Part shown: piece after piece, positions 1 to 8,093 of the stretch
Layout: every line of letters begins with the position of its first letter
Numbering within the stretch: the first letter of the stretch is position 1
NCBI GenBank assembly: GCA_014728295.1
Contig: WJLW01000105.1
Location: 1 to 64,000 of the forward strand
Direction of reading: 5' to 3'
Length of the DNA stretch: 64,000 nt
Source: Chitinivibrionales bacterium
GTDB lineage: Bacteria; Fibrobacterota; Chitinivibrionia; Chitinivibrionales; WJKA01
Notes under the pieces: generated by a model
Told to the model about the DNA's origin: nothing
The model's input: only the letters and a program-made list of their open reading frames with translations
Database searches by the model: none
Made by a program: the position numbers and the translations under genes

Positions 1-546
1 AAAGTAGGCCGGTTCAAGATCCAGACTTTTCCATGAAATTTTTTCGCCTTTGCCGAATGTCGACAAGGGACCTGATGCGTCGACGACAATTTTGGCCTGC
101 GTTGTTTCGCCATTCGAAAAGCTCAACGAGCGTGCGCCCTGCTTGAGGTGACCGACCTTTTGTACACGAACGTTAAATTGACAATCTACACCTTTCTTCC
201 GGCACATATCGGCCATATCGCGCTGCATCCTGGTGCGATTGATAATATAGCCCTTGTTGCTGTCTGTGTAAGTAACGCTGGTTCCGTCGGGCGAGTGAAA
301 AGCCGCTTTGCTGATATTAAAGCGGATCCACCCTTTTTCGACTTTGCACGCCTCGTGAAATCCCTGACGGCCTACCGCTTCGGCACAGGCAATAGGAATA
401 TCCCAGGGAACGGTTTTGTCTATTAGGAGAACGCCTGTTTGCGGAGCAGCAGTAAGTATGGTGGATGCAGCATTAAGCCCTGCGGGACCGGCTCCTATTA
501 CCGCAATATCATAGCTTTCTCGAAATGATCGTGCGCCTGATGCCAT
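1..546 (-). CDS. FAD-dependent oxidoreductase, geranylgeranyl-reductase-like (partial, 3' end outside window)
   Basis: The minus strand reads open from an ATG at 546 to the window edge (182 codons). The N-terminus carries a dinucleotide-binding signature, DIAVIGAGPAGLNAAS at about residues 13-28, typical of the Rossmann fold that binds the ADP part of FAD. Further on, YIINRTRMQRDMADMC and VVDASGP are the conserved segments seen in geranylgeranyl-reductase/flavin monooxygenase-like proteins: the first lies in the FAD contact region and the second is the second FAD contact. The substrate cannot be told, because the substrate domain is cut off. It is 35 bp downstream of the end region of the next gene on the same strand and could be co-transcribed with it. 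No Shine-Dalgarno sequence is obvious. Confidence 0.75.
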   Translation of the reverse strand, partial: MASGARSFRESYDIAVIGAGPAGLNAASTILTAAPQTGVLLIDKTVPWDIPIACAEAVGRQGFHEACKVEKGWIRFNISKAAFHSPDGTSVTYTDSNKGYIINRTRMQRDMADMCRKKGVDCQFNVRVQKVGHLKQGARSLSFSNGETTQAKIVVDASGPLSTFGKGEKISWKSLDLEPAYF

Positions 547-581
547 GATGCTCGCGTCTAGTACGGAAAGTCAGATGTCAT

Positions 582-2498
582 TTACCTGGATTTTTCATTT
601 TTAATGGTATATTCGTATGTCGACTCAATTGTCTGAGCCAGAATATCATACGCTTCTTTATCCAAGTGCCTTTCCAGGCTCTTTTTTTTTCGGCTAAATT
701 GTCGGTAGGCTATTTTGATATTATTCTGCTCGATTAAAGAATATAGCTTAACGACCAGATCTTCGGCTTCCTTTTTGCGCGGATCCTTCCCGCTGAGCGC
801 GGAGGTCGATTTCGAACGGCTTTTTTTCTGCTTTTTGAAGCTCATATCAGAAGATGCAATTTCATTATTCTGTGCTCTTTTTGTTCTGCTTTTTTTGCGT
901 GGCTTGAATCTGCTTGCCCGTGCCAATTCTTTGCGGCGTTGCTTTTCTTTCTTCGCCAACTCTTTCTCGCGCTTTTTTCCGGCCTTTTCAGCATCACGCT
1001 CCGTATTATCCCGGGTAAATAAGGATTTGAAAAAAGGTTTTTTCTTTTTTTCGGTTTTTTGTGCGGCACTTGCCTGTTCGCGTTTTTGCTCCAGCCTTCT
1101 CTGCTCCTCCTCAAGCTTTTCGAGGCGTTCCCGCTTTTCCCGGGCCTCCCGTTCACGCTTTTTTTGTTGCGCCTCAAGCTTTGCCCGACGTTCTTCTGCG
1201 ATCTTTCTCTTTGTAGCTTCGGCCTCCTCTCTGCGCTCACGCTCATTTCGTTCCCGCGCATCCTGTTGCCGCTTGCGATCCAGTTCGGCCTGACGCTCAA
1301 GCTCTTCCTGCTCTCTTCGACGGCGCTCCTCATCTTCCTTGCGTGCCTCCACGAGCTGCCGACGCTTTTCTTCGAGCAATTTGGCCTGGCGTTCTTTTTC
1401 TTTTTGAGCCGCGTCTATGCTGTCGCGTCGTGCCTGCTCGAGACGCGTCTGCTCTTCTTCCCTGCGCCTGGCCTCTTCCTCTCTTCTTTCGCGCTCGGCC
1501 TCACGGGCCTCTTCCATTTTTTTGCGGCGCTCTTCTTCAAGCTTTGCCTGACGCCTGGCTTCTTCTTTGTCGTGTTTGGCTTCCAGCTTTTTGCGCTCGC
1601 GTTCTTCTTTTTCTCTGCGCAGTTTTTCCAGAAGAGCCTTTTCTTCCTGTTCTGCTTTCAGGCGCACTTGCGCAGCTCGTGTACTATCTTTGCGTGCCTT
1701 TGCATTTTGCTTTGCCTTGGTAAGAGCATTATCCAGTTTCTGCAATTCGGACTGTGAGAGTCGTGCCTTGGCGATAACGTTTTTGCGAAAGGTGATCGCA
1801 TCGTCGGGCCCGCTGGTGCGCAGTATTCGCATATTTGCTTCGACCAGCTCTTTTTCCTTGGCGTCCAAAGCAGATTTTTGCTGTTTGATTTGCTTTTCAA
1901 ACGTATGTGCCACATCCCGCGACAGTTCGTTGCGGATTTTATTGAATTTTACTTCTGCATGGTTCAGCAAATTGCGCGCGTTTCCAACTCGATTTTCTTT
2001 TAATAAATCATCGATCTGATTCAATCCCTGTTCAATCTGATCCTGCCCTTGGCCGGCCTGCTCCAAGGCCTGGGCTCGACGCTCAAAATCAACAGACGTA
2101 TCGAATGGAATACCAAAACGCTTCTGATTTTGGTTGAGATAATTCAGATCCTGTCGCGCCGAACCTGCATCGCCCTTTTTAAGCGCGCTTTCTATTTCGT
2201 CAATGATGACATTTGCAACTTCCTCGGAGCGTTCTCTGATGGCTTTGCCCAGCTCTGCAGCCTTTGGGCGGCTTTGCATGGTCATGTCATTCTGAATTTT
2301 TTCCAGCTTGTCAAAATCTGGCCGGTCTTTTTTCACCTCTGCGTTAAAGTCGTTGACCAATGCATTAGCTACCGCACTTCCATCCGGATCGGGTGAAACG
2401 GCGTTGACACTATAGGCAATGGTTGCGGCAAAAATCAGCAATAGCTGCACTTGGTAAACTTTATGGCAGCCTGTAAATCCGGAACAAATCATTCGCAT
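582..2498 (-). CDS. exported, highly charged coiled-coil (E/R/K-rich) protein of unknown function
   Basis: 638 aa. Residues about 17-31 form a hydrophobic signal-peptide core (VQLLLIFAATIAYSV), with cleavage probably soon after VNA. Residues 35-250 are predicted helical with modest charge. Residues about 255-500 are almost entirely E, R, K, A, Q and L with runs such as EERRRREEE and REREAREKRERLEKLEEEQR, expected to form a long single alpha helix or coiled coil. Residues 500-575 are strongly basic (KKKKPFFKSLF, RKKSRTKRAQ), and the last 65 residues look like a small helical domain. The layout recalls TolA-type periplasmic spacers, but no TolA or TonB C-terminal domain is recognisable. A predicted promoter lies about 140 bp upstream. 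Exact function unknown. Confidence 0.75.
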   Translation of the reverse strand: MRMICSGFTGCHKVYQVQLLLIFAATIAYSVNAVSPDPDGSAVANALVNDFNAEVKKDRPDFDKLEKIQNDMTMQSRPKAAELGKAIRERSEEVANVIIDEIESALKKGDAGSARQDLNYLNQNQKRFGIPFDTSVDFERRAQALEQAGQGQDQIEQGLNQIDDLLKENRVGNARNLLNHAEVKFNKIRNELSRDVAHTFEKQIKQQKSALDAKEKELVEANMRILRTSGPDDAITFRKNVIAKARLSQSELQKLDNALTKAKQNAKARKDSTRAAQVRLKAEQEEKALLEKLRREKEERERKKLEAKHDKEEARRQAKLEEERRKKMEEAREAERERREEEARRREEEQTRLEQARRDSIDAAQKEKERQAKLLEEKRRQLVEARKEDEERRRREQEELERQAELDRKRQQDARERNERERREEAEATKRKIAEERRAKLEAQQKKREREAREKRERLEKLEEEQRRLEQKREQASAAQKTEKKKKPFFKSLFTRDNTERDAEKAGKKREKELAKKEKQRRKELARASRFKPRKKSRTKRAQNNEIASSDMSFKKQKKSRSKSTSALSGKDPRKKEAEDLVVKLYSLIEQNNIKIAYRQFSRKKKSLERHLDKEAYDILAQTIESTYEYTIKNEKSR

Positions 2499-2633
2499 GC
2501 TCTCTATCCCATTATCATTGAAAGAATAATGCTCAACGTGTAAGGAATGTTTAACCGATTAAAAATCGCTCATATTTCGCACAATACACACTATGTTTCC
2601 TCCCCCTGAAACGACGAGGAGGGACATCGTTAT

Positions 2634-2662
2634 AATATAGTAAGCGTATGAAGTGTAAGCAA
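2634..2662 (-). promoter_or_regulatory. predicted sigma70-type promoter for the charged coiled-coil gene
   Basis: On the minus strand TTGCTT (2662-2657) and TATATT (2639-2634) are separated by exactly 17 nt. Transcription would begin about 125 nt upstream of the start codon at 2498. The -35 box overlaps the left arm of the inverted repeat at 2661-2681, which could be an operator. Confidence 0.35.
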
Positions 2663-2681
2663 ATAGTTAAGCGAACTATTT
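2661..2681. repeat. 8-bp inverted repeat, possible operator
   Basis: AAATAGTT (2661-2668) and AACTATTT (2674-2681) are perfect reverse complements around a 5-nt loop. The repeat sits at the -35 side of the candidate promoter at 2634-2662. It has no T-run, so it is more likely an operator-like site than a terminator. Confidence 0.3.
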
Positions 2682-2887
2682 AACCTGCTTCAGCCGATGT
2701 TTTTATCGCACTTACATCCTGAATTTGCCCAGCGAGCTTCTAATCAGCATCCTGAAGCAAAACAATTGATAGTCGATGTATGCACGGAAAATGTTCAAAT
2801 ACATGAGAAGGGTAACGTGAGATTGTGTATTTATTACGAAGGCGGGGTTGCGCAAACACGCCTCCACCATTTTAGACAGAGTTCACC

Positions 2888-3982
2888 TCATCCTGCAAAA
2901 ATTCTGACTTTCTCCCGATCCAGCTTCAAGCCGACTGCCTCTTGCTGCGGACTCGCCTGCGAACGAGCGACCAGCGTCTTATCGCCGCACGCGGCGTGAA
3001 TAATATATTCAGCCCCGAGGTTTTCCACCACCTTGACCTTCGCCTCAATATCTCCCGCACCAGTTTCGGTAAGTTCAAGGTGCTCGGGACGGATTCCCAG
3101 TGAACAGGCGTGATCCTCAGGAACGGGAGGTGATGTACCTGAGGGGAGCGGTATTCTGATGCGATTGGTTGTATCGACAAATAGCGTGCGTTGTGTTTCC
3201 CGTGCCAGACGACCATCCAGCACGTTCATGGGCGGGGAGCCGATAAATCTCCCGACGAACGGATTGGCAGGATGATCGTAAATCTCAGCCGGCGCACCAA
3301 CCTGCTGAAGGTATCCGTCGTGCAGTATTGCCATGCGGTCGGCCAGGGTCATGGCTTCGACCTGGTCGTGGGTGACGTATACGGTCGTGATGCCGATTTC
3401 TTTCTGCAATTGCTTCAACTGGGCGCGCATCGTGGTGCGGAGCTGGGCGTCGAGATTGGAGAGAGGCTCGTCCATGAGAAAAACGGATGGTTTACGAATG
3501 ATAGCCCGGCCAATGGCGACGCGTTGACGTTGTCCACCGGAGAGCTCGGCCGGTTTACGCTCGAGAAGCGATTTGATTTCGAGAAATTCGGCGGTCTGCT
3601 CAACGCGGCGGGAGATTTCTTGTCTGGAGGGCCGCGGCTTTGCATTCTGCAGCGGAAACGCGATATTGCGGGCTACGCTCATGTGCGGGTAGAGGGCATA
3701 GCTTTGAAAGACCATGGCGATACCGCGCTGCGACGGCGAGGTGAATACCTTGCCGGCCAAATCGGAGATGACCTTGTCGCCAAAAGCGATCCGTCCCGCG
3801 CTCTGTTGTTCGAGTCCGGCGATGATATTGAGCAGCGTGCTCTTGCCGCACCCGGAAGGACCGAGCAATACGAAAAACTCACCGGGATTGATGGAAAGGG
3901 AAATCTCTTTGAGTACGACAACGCGCCCGCGGCTGGTACTGAATGTTTTTTCGAGCTTTTCGATATTCAGGGACGTATTCAT
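2888..3982 (-). CDS. ABC transporter ATP-binding protein (MalK/UgpC/MsmK family)
   Basis: 364 aa; the ATPase that powers the importer encoded just upstream on the same strand. Visible motifs are Walker A GPSGCGKST at 41-49, Q-loop Q93, signature LSGGQRQR at 147-154, Walker B VFLMDEP at 167-173 and H-loop H205 (THDQ). The C-terminal 120 residues fit the TOBE/MalK regulatory domain (SLGIRPEHL). Length and layout match sugar-importer ATPases of the CUT1 type, which bind the EAA loops of both permeases. It starts 2 bp after the downstream-most permease gene ends, so it is the last gene of a four-gene operon. The substrate cannot be assigned from the ATPase. Confidence 0.95.
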   Translation of the reverse strand: MNTSLNIEKLEKTFSTSRGRVVVLKEISLSINPGEFFVLLGPSGCGKSTLLNIIAGLEQQSAGRIAFGDKVISDLAGKVFTSPSQRGIAMVFQSYALYPHMSVARNIAFPLQNAKPRPSRQEISRRVEQTAEFLEIKSLLERKPAELSGGQRQRVAIGRAIIRKPSVFLMDEPLSNLDAQLRTTMRAQLKQLQKEIGITTVYVTHDQVEAMTLADRMAILHDGYLQQVGAPAEIYDHPANPFVGRFIGSPPMNVLDGRLARETQRTLFVDTTNRIRIPLPSGTSPPVPEDHACSLGIRPEHLELTETGAGDIEAKVKVVENLGAEYIIHAACGDKTLVARSQASPQQEAVGLKLDREKVRIFAG

Positions 3983-3984
3983 TG

Positions 3985-4800
3985 CTACCCCTTCAGCGCA
4001 CCGGCGGTGAGTCCGTTAATGATGTAGCGCTGAAACACCAGCGCCAGCACGACCAGCGGCAAAGCAGCCATGGTAGACGCGGCCATCAGGTTGCCCCACG
4101 GAACTTCGCCGTGCAATCCTTCAAACGACGCCAGACCAACTGGAATTGTCTGGGCGTGATAGTCGATTGTCAACATCAATGCAAACAGAAATTCATTGAA
4201 ACAGGTGATAAATACCAGCAGGAATGACGAGAAGATTCCCGGTAGCGCTAAGGGCAGAATGATATGCACAAACACGGCCAGTCTCCCCGCTCCGTCAATG
4301 AGTCCCGCCTTGTCAAGATCGCGTGGGATTTGCGCAAAATAGCTCATGTTAATCCACAGCGACAGCGGAATTGTCATCGCACAATACGGCAGGATCAGGG
4401 CAATCCAGGTATTGATCAGTCCCGCAGTCGAGAATATCTGGTAGAGATACCCGACAATACAAATTTGCGGGAACATCGACAGGGCCAGGATGATCAGCGG
4501 CAGGCTGATGCGACCCGGGAATGAGAAACGCGAAACGGCATACCCCGCAAGTGAGGCAACCACGGTAACAATCACGGAAGCACCCAGCGAAATCCCGATG
4601 CTGTTGAGGCAGTAGCTGCCGAAATGCAGCGACCGACTGCTGAGCACTTCCCGATAGTTCGTCAATGTCAAGTTCAATTCTTCAGCAAACAGCGCACGTG
4701 GATCGGTCGACAGCGACACGACAAACATCCACAGAAAGGGCGTGAGCACGAAACAGAGCGTGGCGCCGGATCCCATAATAATAGCAAGCTTTCGTCTCAT
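3985..4800 (-). CDS. carbohydrate ABC transporter permease (MalG-type)
   Basis: 271 aa from the ATG at 4800. This start overlaps the stop of the preceding permease gene as ATGA (4797-4800), a common coupling arrangement; the frame also extends to an ATG at 4854, but that would add 18 non-family residues inside the neighbouring gene. Six transmembrane segments are expected. The EAA-like loop that contacts the ATPase is visible as DLDKAGLIDGAGRLAVF followed by HIILPLALPG. It forms the import channel with the MalF-type partner. The C-terminus (QRYIINGLTAGALKG) is the typical end of MalG-family permeases. Confidence 0.92.
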   Translation of the reverse strand: MRRKLAIIMGSGATLCFVLTPFLWMFVVSLSTDPRALFAEELNLTLTNYREVLSSRSLHFGSYCLNSIGISLGASVIVTVVASLAGYAVSRFSFPGRISLPLIILALSMFPQICIVGYLYQIFSTAGLINTWIALILPYCAMTIPLSLWINMSYFAQIPRDLDKAGLIDGAGRLAVFVHIILPLALPGIFSSFLLVFITCFNEFLFALMLTIDYHAQTIPVGLASFEGLHGEVPWGNLMAASTMAALPLVVLALVFQRYIINGLTAGALKG

Positions 4801-5675
4801 GCAAGCTGCTCCCTGAAGCGTCCAAACCTCAAATACACCAGCGTAAAGATACACGCCAGCCCGAACATCAGCAGCGATACGGCCGAACCGAGACCGAAGC
4901 GATCGGCGGTGAAATATTCATATCCCAGCATGGACAGTGATTTGGTTGCACCCCCGGGCCCGCCGCCGGTGAGCACGAAGATCAAATCAAAGATGCGCAG
5001 ACTGTCGATTGTCCTGAAAATGAGCGCAATCAACAGCACCGGTTTGACGAGCGGCAACGTAATGCTGGAAAAGCGCTTCAGCACGCCGGCGCCGTCCACA
5101 CGGGCCTGTTGATACAAATCGGCGGGTATCGCCTGCAAACCGGCCAAAAGCAGGATAACCATAAAGGGCGTGGTTTTCCATACTTCGGCTGCGATGATGC
5201 ACCAGAACGCAGCAACAGACGAACCGAGCCAATTGACTTTATCTCCGATCAGACCGAGATCGAGCAGCACAACATTGAGAATGCCGTAAGTATAGTCGAA
5301 GATCAGCTTCCACATTTTGGCCGAGATAATGGTCGGGATGGCCCACGGGATCAGAATCAGCGCCCGAAGCGCTCCCCTGCCGGCAAATTGTTCATGCAAC
5401 AAAATCGCAAAGAGCAACCCGATAACCGCTTCGAAGCACACGGCAACAATGGTAAACATCACCGTCACCCCCAGGGCCTGGTAAAAACCCTCATCGCCAA
5501 GTATTGCTACAAAATTTGCGATGCCGACATACTTGTTTGCGAGATAGGAGCTGTCGCGATACAAGCTGGTTATAAAGGTGCCGGTAATGGGCGCCAGCAC
5601 AAAAGCGGCTACCAGGGCCAGTGACGGTACCAGAAACACGTATGCCAGTGCGGTTTGTTTGCGCGAGTTGAGCAT
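4797..5675 (-). CDS. sugar ABC transporter permease (MalF/UgpA-type)
   Basis: 292 aa with about six membrane-spanning segments; the first is near residues 10-30. The EAA loop reads IPADLYQQARVDGAGVLKRF, followed by ITLPLVKP, the standard CUT1 permease signature. It begins 6 bp after the binding-protein gene and ends overlapping the MalG-type gene by 4 bp, so translation is probably coupled. Together with the ATPase and the binding lipoprotein it forms a complete importer in the inner membrane. Confidence 0.93.
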   Translation of the reverse strand: MLNSRKQTALAYVFLVPSLALVAAFVLAPITGTFITSLYRDSSYLANKYVGIANFVAILGDEGFYQALGVTVMFTIVAVCFEAVIGLLFAILLHEQFAGRGALRALILIPWAIPTIISAKMWKLIFDYTYGILNVVLLDLGLIGDKVNWLGSSVAAFWCIIAAEVWKTTPFMVILLLAGLQAIPADLYQQARVDGAGVLKRFSSITLPLVKPVLLIALIFRTIDSLRIFDLIFVLTGGGPGGATKSLSMLGYEYFTADRFGLGSAVSLLMFGLACIFTLVYLRFGRFREQLA

Positions 5676-5681
5676 GGTTGA

Positions 5682-6944
5682 CTACTGCGTGTTGTCGGCG
5701 ATGATCGATCGCACCTCGGCATGCGCTTTGGCCAGGGCGGCCTTCGGCGAGATCGTACCGGCCAGTGCGGCATTGAAATGCTTTTGCATTGCCAGCGACA
5801 GTTGCGAATAATAGGGTACGGCAGGACGTGAGACGGCATTTTCGAACACCGGTTTGAGCGCGGGAAGCTGCGGATTGCCGGCAACCAGTTCCTCGTCGTC
5901 ATACACATCCCGGCGGCCGGGATTCCAGCCCAGCTTGAGCGCTAGTTTTTTCTGAATTCCGTAGCTGGTGATGTATTTGATGAATTGCGCCGCTTGTTCT
6001 TTGCGATCAGAAAATTTCGACAACGCCACATGCCATCCGCCCAGTGTCGCGGCGCTCGTTTCACCTTCAAAATGCGGCAGGGGTGCCAGCGCTGTTTTGC
6101 CCTTGACCGCAGAACCATCCTGCTGATGCAGCCCCCAGGCATACGGCCAGTTGCGTTCGAAGAGGGCATTGCCTTGCTGAAACACATGGCGCACCTCCTC
6201 TTCTTTCATATCGGTATAAGTGTTGGGCGGCGACACGTTGTATTTGTGAATCAAGTCAACCATGCACTGCAGCGCGGTTTGGTTTGCCTCGCTATCCAGC
6301 ATTGAAGCACCGTCCCGGGTCAAGAAGCCGCCACCGGCCGATACGAAAAATTCCAGTGCCGTACAGATCAACCCTTCGTACTGCGCGCCCTGCCAGACGA
6401 AACCGCAAAAATCAGGATTTGCTGCACGCTCCGCGGTCTGGATTTTCTGCGACATAGCTATCAGCTCTTCCCACGTCCGGGGGGGTGCATCGTAGCCGTA
6501 CGTATCGAGCAGGTCCTTGCGATAGTATAGCAATCCGCCGTCGACGTAAACCGGCAAGCCAATTACCCGGTCGTTCCAGGTATCGGCCTGATTGATCACA
6601 CGCCGGTAGAAGGGAGCCGGATCAAGACCCAGCGGAGGCAGCGGTTCCAACCAGTTCGAAGCCGCCATTTGCCCTACCCAGGCGACATCCATGAGCATAA
6701 CGTCGGGATCGGCCTTTCGGCCGCGCAGCGCGATAAGCATGGCCTGTTTGCGCTGTTCGGTCTGGGTTGCCGAGCGGATAATTTCTACATCCGTGCCGTG
6801 TTTTTTCTCGAAATCGGCAACGATCTCTTCCCAATACGCCATTTCATTGGGCGCCCCGCCGACCATAAATGACAGCTTGCCCGGCTGCTTGACACACGCG
6901 GAAACCATCAGGCAGAAGAGAGCACACAGAGCAATTCGATTCAT
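5682..6944 (-). CDS. extracellular solute-binding lipoprotein (family 1, sugar type)
   Basis: 420 aa. The N-terminus MNRIALCALFCLMVSAC is a lipoprotein signal peptide with lipobox VSAC, so Cys17 should be lipidated. The mature part starts KLSFMVGGAPNEMAYWEEIV and contains DVMLMDVAWVGQMAASNWLEPL, the pattern of bacterial family 1 solute-binding proteins that deliver sugars or glycerol-phosphate-like ligands. The start is supported by AGGAG 9-10 nt upstream. It is the first gene of the importer operon. The ligand is unknown; trehalose/maltose-like oligosaccharides are one possibility. A lipid-anchored binding protein is unusual for Proteobacteria but common in other phyla. Confidence 0.9.
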   Translation of the reverse strand: MNRIALCALFCLMVSACVKQPGKLSFMVGGAPNEMAYWEEIVADFEKKHGTDVEIIRSATQTEQRKQAMLIALRGRKADPDVMLMDVAWVGQMAASNWLEPLPPLGLDPAPFYRRVINQADTWNDRVIGLPVYVDGGLLYYRKDLLDTYGYDAPPRTWEELIAMSQKIQTAERAANPDFCGFVWQGAQYEGLICTALEFFVSAGGGFLTRDGASMLDSEANQTALQCMVDLIHKYNVSPPNTYTDMKEEEVRHVFQQGNALFERNWPYAWGLHQQDGSAVKGKTALAPLPHFEGETSAATLGGWHVALSKFSDRKEQAAQFIKYITSYGIQKKLALKLGWNPGRRDVYDDEELVAGNPQLPALKPVFENAVSRPAVPYYSQLSLAMQKHFNAALAGTISPKAALAKAHAEVRSIIADNTQ

Positions 6945-6985
6945 GCCACAATACTCCTTTCGGCAAAAAAGCTTGAGAAGTTTAC

Positions 6986-7015
6986 TCTATACAAATTACT
7001 GGAATGAAGCGACAA
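6986..7015 (-). promoter_or_regulatory. predicted promoter of the ABC importer operon
   Basis: Minus-strand TTGTCG (7015-7010) and TATAGA (6991-6986) with an 18-nt spacer lie about 45 nt upstream of the start codon at 6944. The ribosome-binding site AAAGGAG follows at about 6954-6960. Confidence 0.35.
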
Positions 7016-7091
7016 TATCAAAAGCGGGAGCCGGCAGCACCCTCGGCCATATCGATGCGTGCTGAACTTCGGGAGGATGGATGCTGGATTA

Positions 7092-7120
7092 TTGTCAATA
7101 TCACTGAAAATATGTATTTT
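7092..7120 (+). promoter_or_regulatory. predicted promoter of rpsU
   Basis: TTGTCA (7092-7097) and TATTTT (7115-7120) are separated by 17 nt and end 58 nt before the rpsU start codon. A G-rich Shine-Dalgarno stretch (GAGGGGGGTGA) starts at 7161, just before the ATG at 7179. Confidence 0.45.
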
Positions 7121-7178
7121 TAATAGTTAACTCCCGAAATTTAAACCTCAAAGCATCCTTGAGGGGGGTGATTACGTA

Positions 7179-7376
7179 ATGAATGGTATCAACGTACGCG
7201 ACGGCGAGCCTATCGAAAAAGCGTTGCGTCGCTTTACTAAGACATGCGAGCGCGCCGGCATTCTTTCCGATCTCAAAAAGTTCCGCCACTTTGAAAAGCC
7301 GAGCGAAGAGAAAAAACGCAAAATGAATGCCGCCAAACGCAAGCGGATGCGCGACGAAAAGAGGTCGTTCAGATAA
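7179..7376 (+). CDS. rpsU: 30S ribosomal protein S21
   Basis: 65 aa. The sequence INVRDGEPIEKALRRFTKTC at residues 4-23, followed by GILSDLKKFRHFEKPSEEKK and a basic C-terminal tail (RKMNAAKRKRM), is the S21 family signature, and the length is typical. S21 joins the small subunit platform near the anti-Shine-Dalgarno end of 16S rRNA and assists initiation. A strong ribosome-binding region and a predicted promoter precede it. It is convergent with the TrmH-family gene, 15 bp apart. Confidence 0.96.
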   Translation: MNGINVRDGEPIEKALRRFTKTCERAGILSDLKKFRHFEKPSEEKKRKMNAAKRKRMRDEKRSFR

Positions 7377-7391
7377 ACCTGTTTCGCTACA

Positions 7392-7964
7392 TCAACGAAT
7401 TTGCCCTGCTGGAGAGCGTGCACGCATGCTCTCCAGTGCTTTATACCCCAGCACCGCACATGCCGCTGCAACATTGAGTGAATTTTTTAAACCAAATGTC
7501 GGAATTTCAACAATATCATCGCACGCGTCCAGAATTTCCTGACTGACTCCCAGCGCCTCGTTGCCCAGGATGATGGCAAGCTTTTGCGGGCAGGTAATTT
7601 TGTCGTATGCCTTTGAAATCGACGTCGTCTCAGCCGCCCAGATGGTAACCCCGCGTTTTTTGAGATCTCGGACGGCGGCAATCGTGCTGTCGTAGTGCTT
7701 CCAGGGGACAAAGTCTATTGTCCGCAGGGAGGTCTTCTCCAGCTTGACATGGGGCGGATAGGCCGTATAGCCGCAAAGGTAAAGCCCGGCAACACGCAGG
7801 ATATCGCATGTGCGAAAAATCGATCCGACGTTAAAGGCGCTGCGCAGGTTGTGCAGCACAAAATACAGCGGATGCTTCGGTTTGCGTTGATACTCCTCGA
7901 GCGAAATCGCGGCATCGAAGCTGCGGATTTCGTAGTTGGTTTCGATATCACCTTTTTTTTGCAT
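7392..7964 (-). CDS. TrmH/SpoU-family RNA 2'-O-methyltransferase
   Basis: 190 aa, a minimal SpoU (SPOUT class) methyltransferase without an N-terminal substrate-binding domain. All three family motifs are present: motif 1 LHNLRSAFNVGSIFRTCD at about 37-54, motif 2 LAIILGNEALGVS at about 130-142 and motif 3 VEIPTFGLKNSLNVAAACAV near 153-172, which form the knotted SAM site. It methylates ribose in tRNA or rRNA; the target nucleotide cannot be predicted. A 9-bp perfect hairpin (7409-7436) lies inside its last codons and may terminate rpsU transcripts. Confidence 0.92.
   Translation of the reverse strand: MQKKGDIETNYEIRSFDAAISLEEYQRKPKHPLYFVLHNLRSAFNVGSIFRTCDILRVAGLYLCGYTAYPPHVKLEKTSLRTIDFVPWKHYDSTIAAVRDLKKRGVTIWAAETTSISKAYDKITCPQKLAIILGNEALGVSQEILDACDDIVEIPTFGLKNSLNVAAACAVLGYKALESMRARSPAGQIR
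7409..7436. repeat. 9-bp perfect inverted repeat near the trmH-family 3' end
   Basis: CTGGAGAGC (7409-7417) and GCTCTCCAG (7428-7436) are perfect complements with a 10-nt loop. The hairpin overlaps the last codons of the methyltransferase gene and lies 33 bp after the rpsU stop. There is no T-run, so intrinsic termination is uncertain. Confidence 0.3.
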
Positions 7965-8079
7965 AGTTTACGATGTTCGCCGATGCTTATTAGGGTTTGC
8001 TAATCGTGTTTGTAATCGAAAAATTTACCAACTCAATAACGGGCACATACAATGACCGTTCAATTCGTCTGTTTGACAC

Positions 8080-8093
8080 AAAAGGATCCTTTT
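8080..8093. repeat. 14-bp perfect palindrome AAAAGGATCCTTTT
   Basis: The palindrome abuts the stop codon of the UMF1-type transporter gene (8094-8096) and is followed on the plus strand by further T residues. It could act as a short transcript end or a protein site. Chance is possible. Confidence 0.25.

Larger units (their letters stand above)
2499..2887. other. 389-bp intergenic region without a convincing gene
   Basis: This is the longest gene-free stretch of the window, between the charged coiled-coil gene and the ABC ATPase gene (both minus strand). It holds a candidate minus-strand promoter at 2634-2662, an 8-bp perfect inverted repeat (AAATAGTT/AACTATTT) at 2661-2681 and, nearer the ATPase stop, a hairpin-capable segment at 2840-2863 (AGGCG/CGCCT around GTTGCGCAA) that could mark the 3' end of the ABC operon, although it has no T-run. 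A plus-strand open frame at 2697-2999 exists but shows no ribosome-binding site or recognisable family. Confidence 0.5.

Noticed and set aside
1075-1650. Repetitive DNA that could suggest a CRISPR array or tandem repeat
   Set aside because: The repeats are irregular codon-level repeats of Glu/Arg/Lys codons, not conserved direct repeats with spacers.
715-2019. Several long plus-strand frames across the charged coiled-coil gene
   Set aside because: They are Ser/Phe/Leu-rich because they are antisense to runs of E, R and K codons; no start signals.
2697-2999. 100-aa plus-strand open frame in the gap next to the ABC ATPase gene
   Set aside because: It overlaps the ATPase 3' end, has no ribosome-binding site and the protein has no recognisable family or compositional bias of a real gene.
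3191-4027. 278-aa plus-strand open frame antisense to the ABC ATPase
   Set aside because: It mirrors the well-supported ATPase gene; the sequence is Gly/Arg-rich shadow coding without a family signature.
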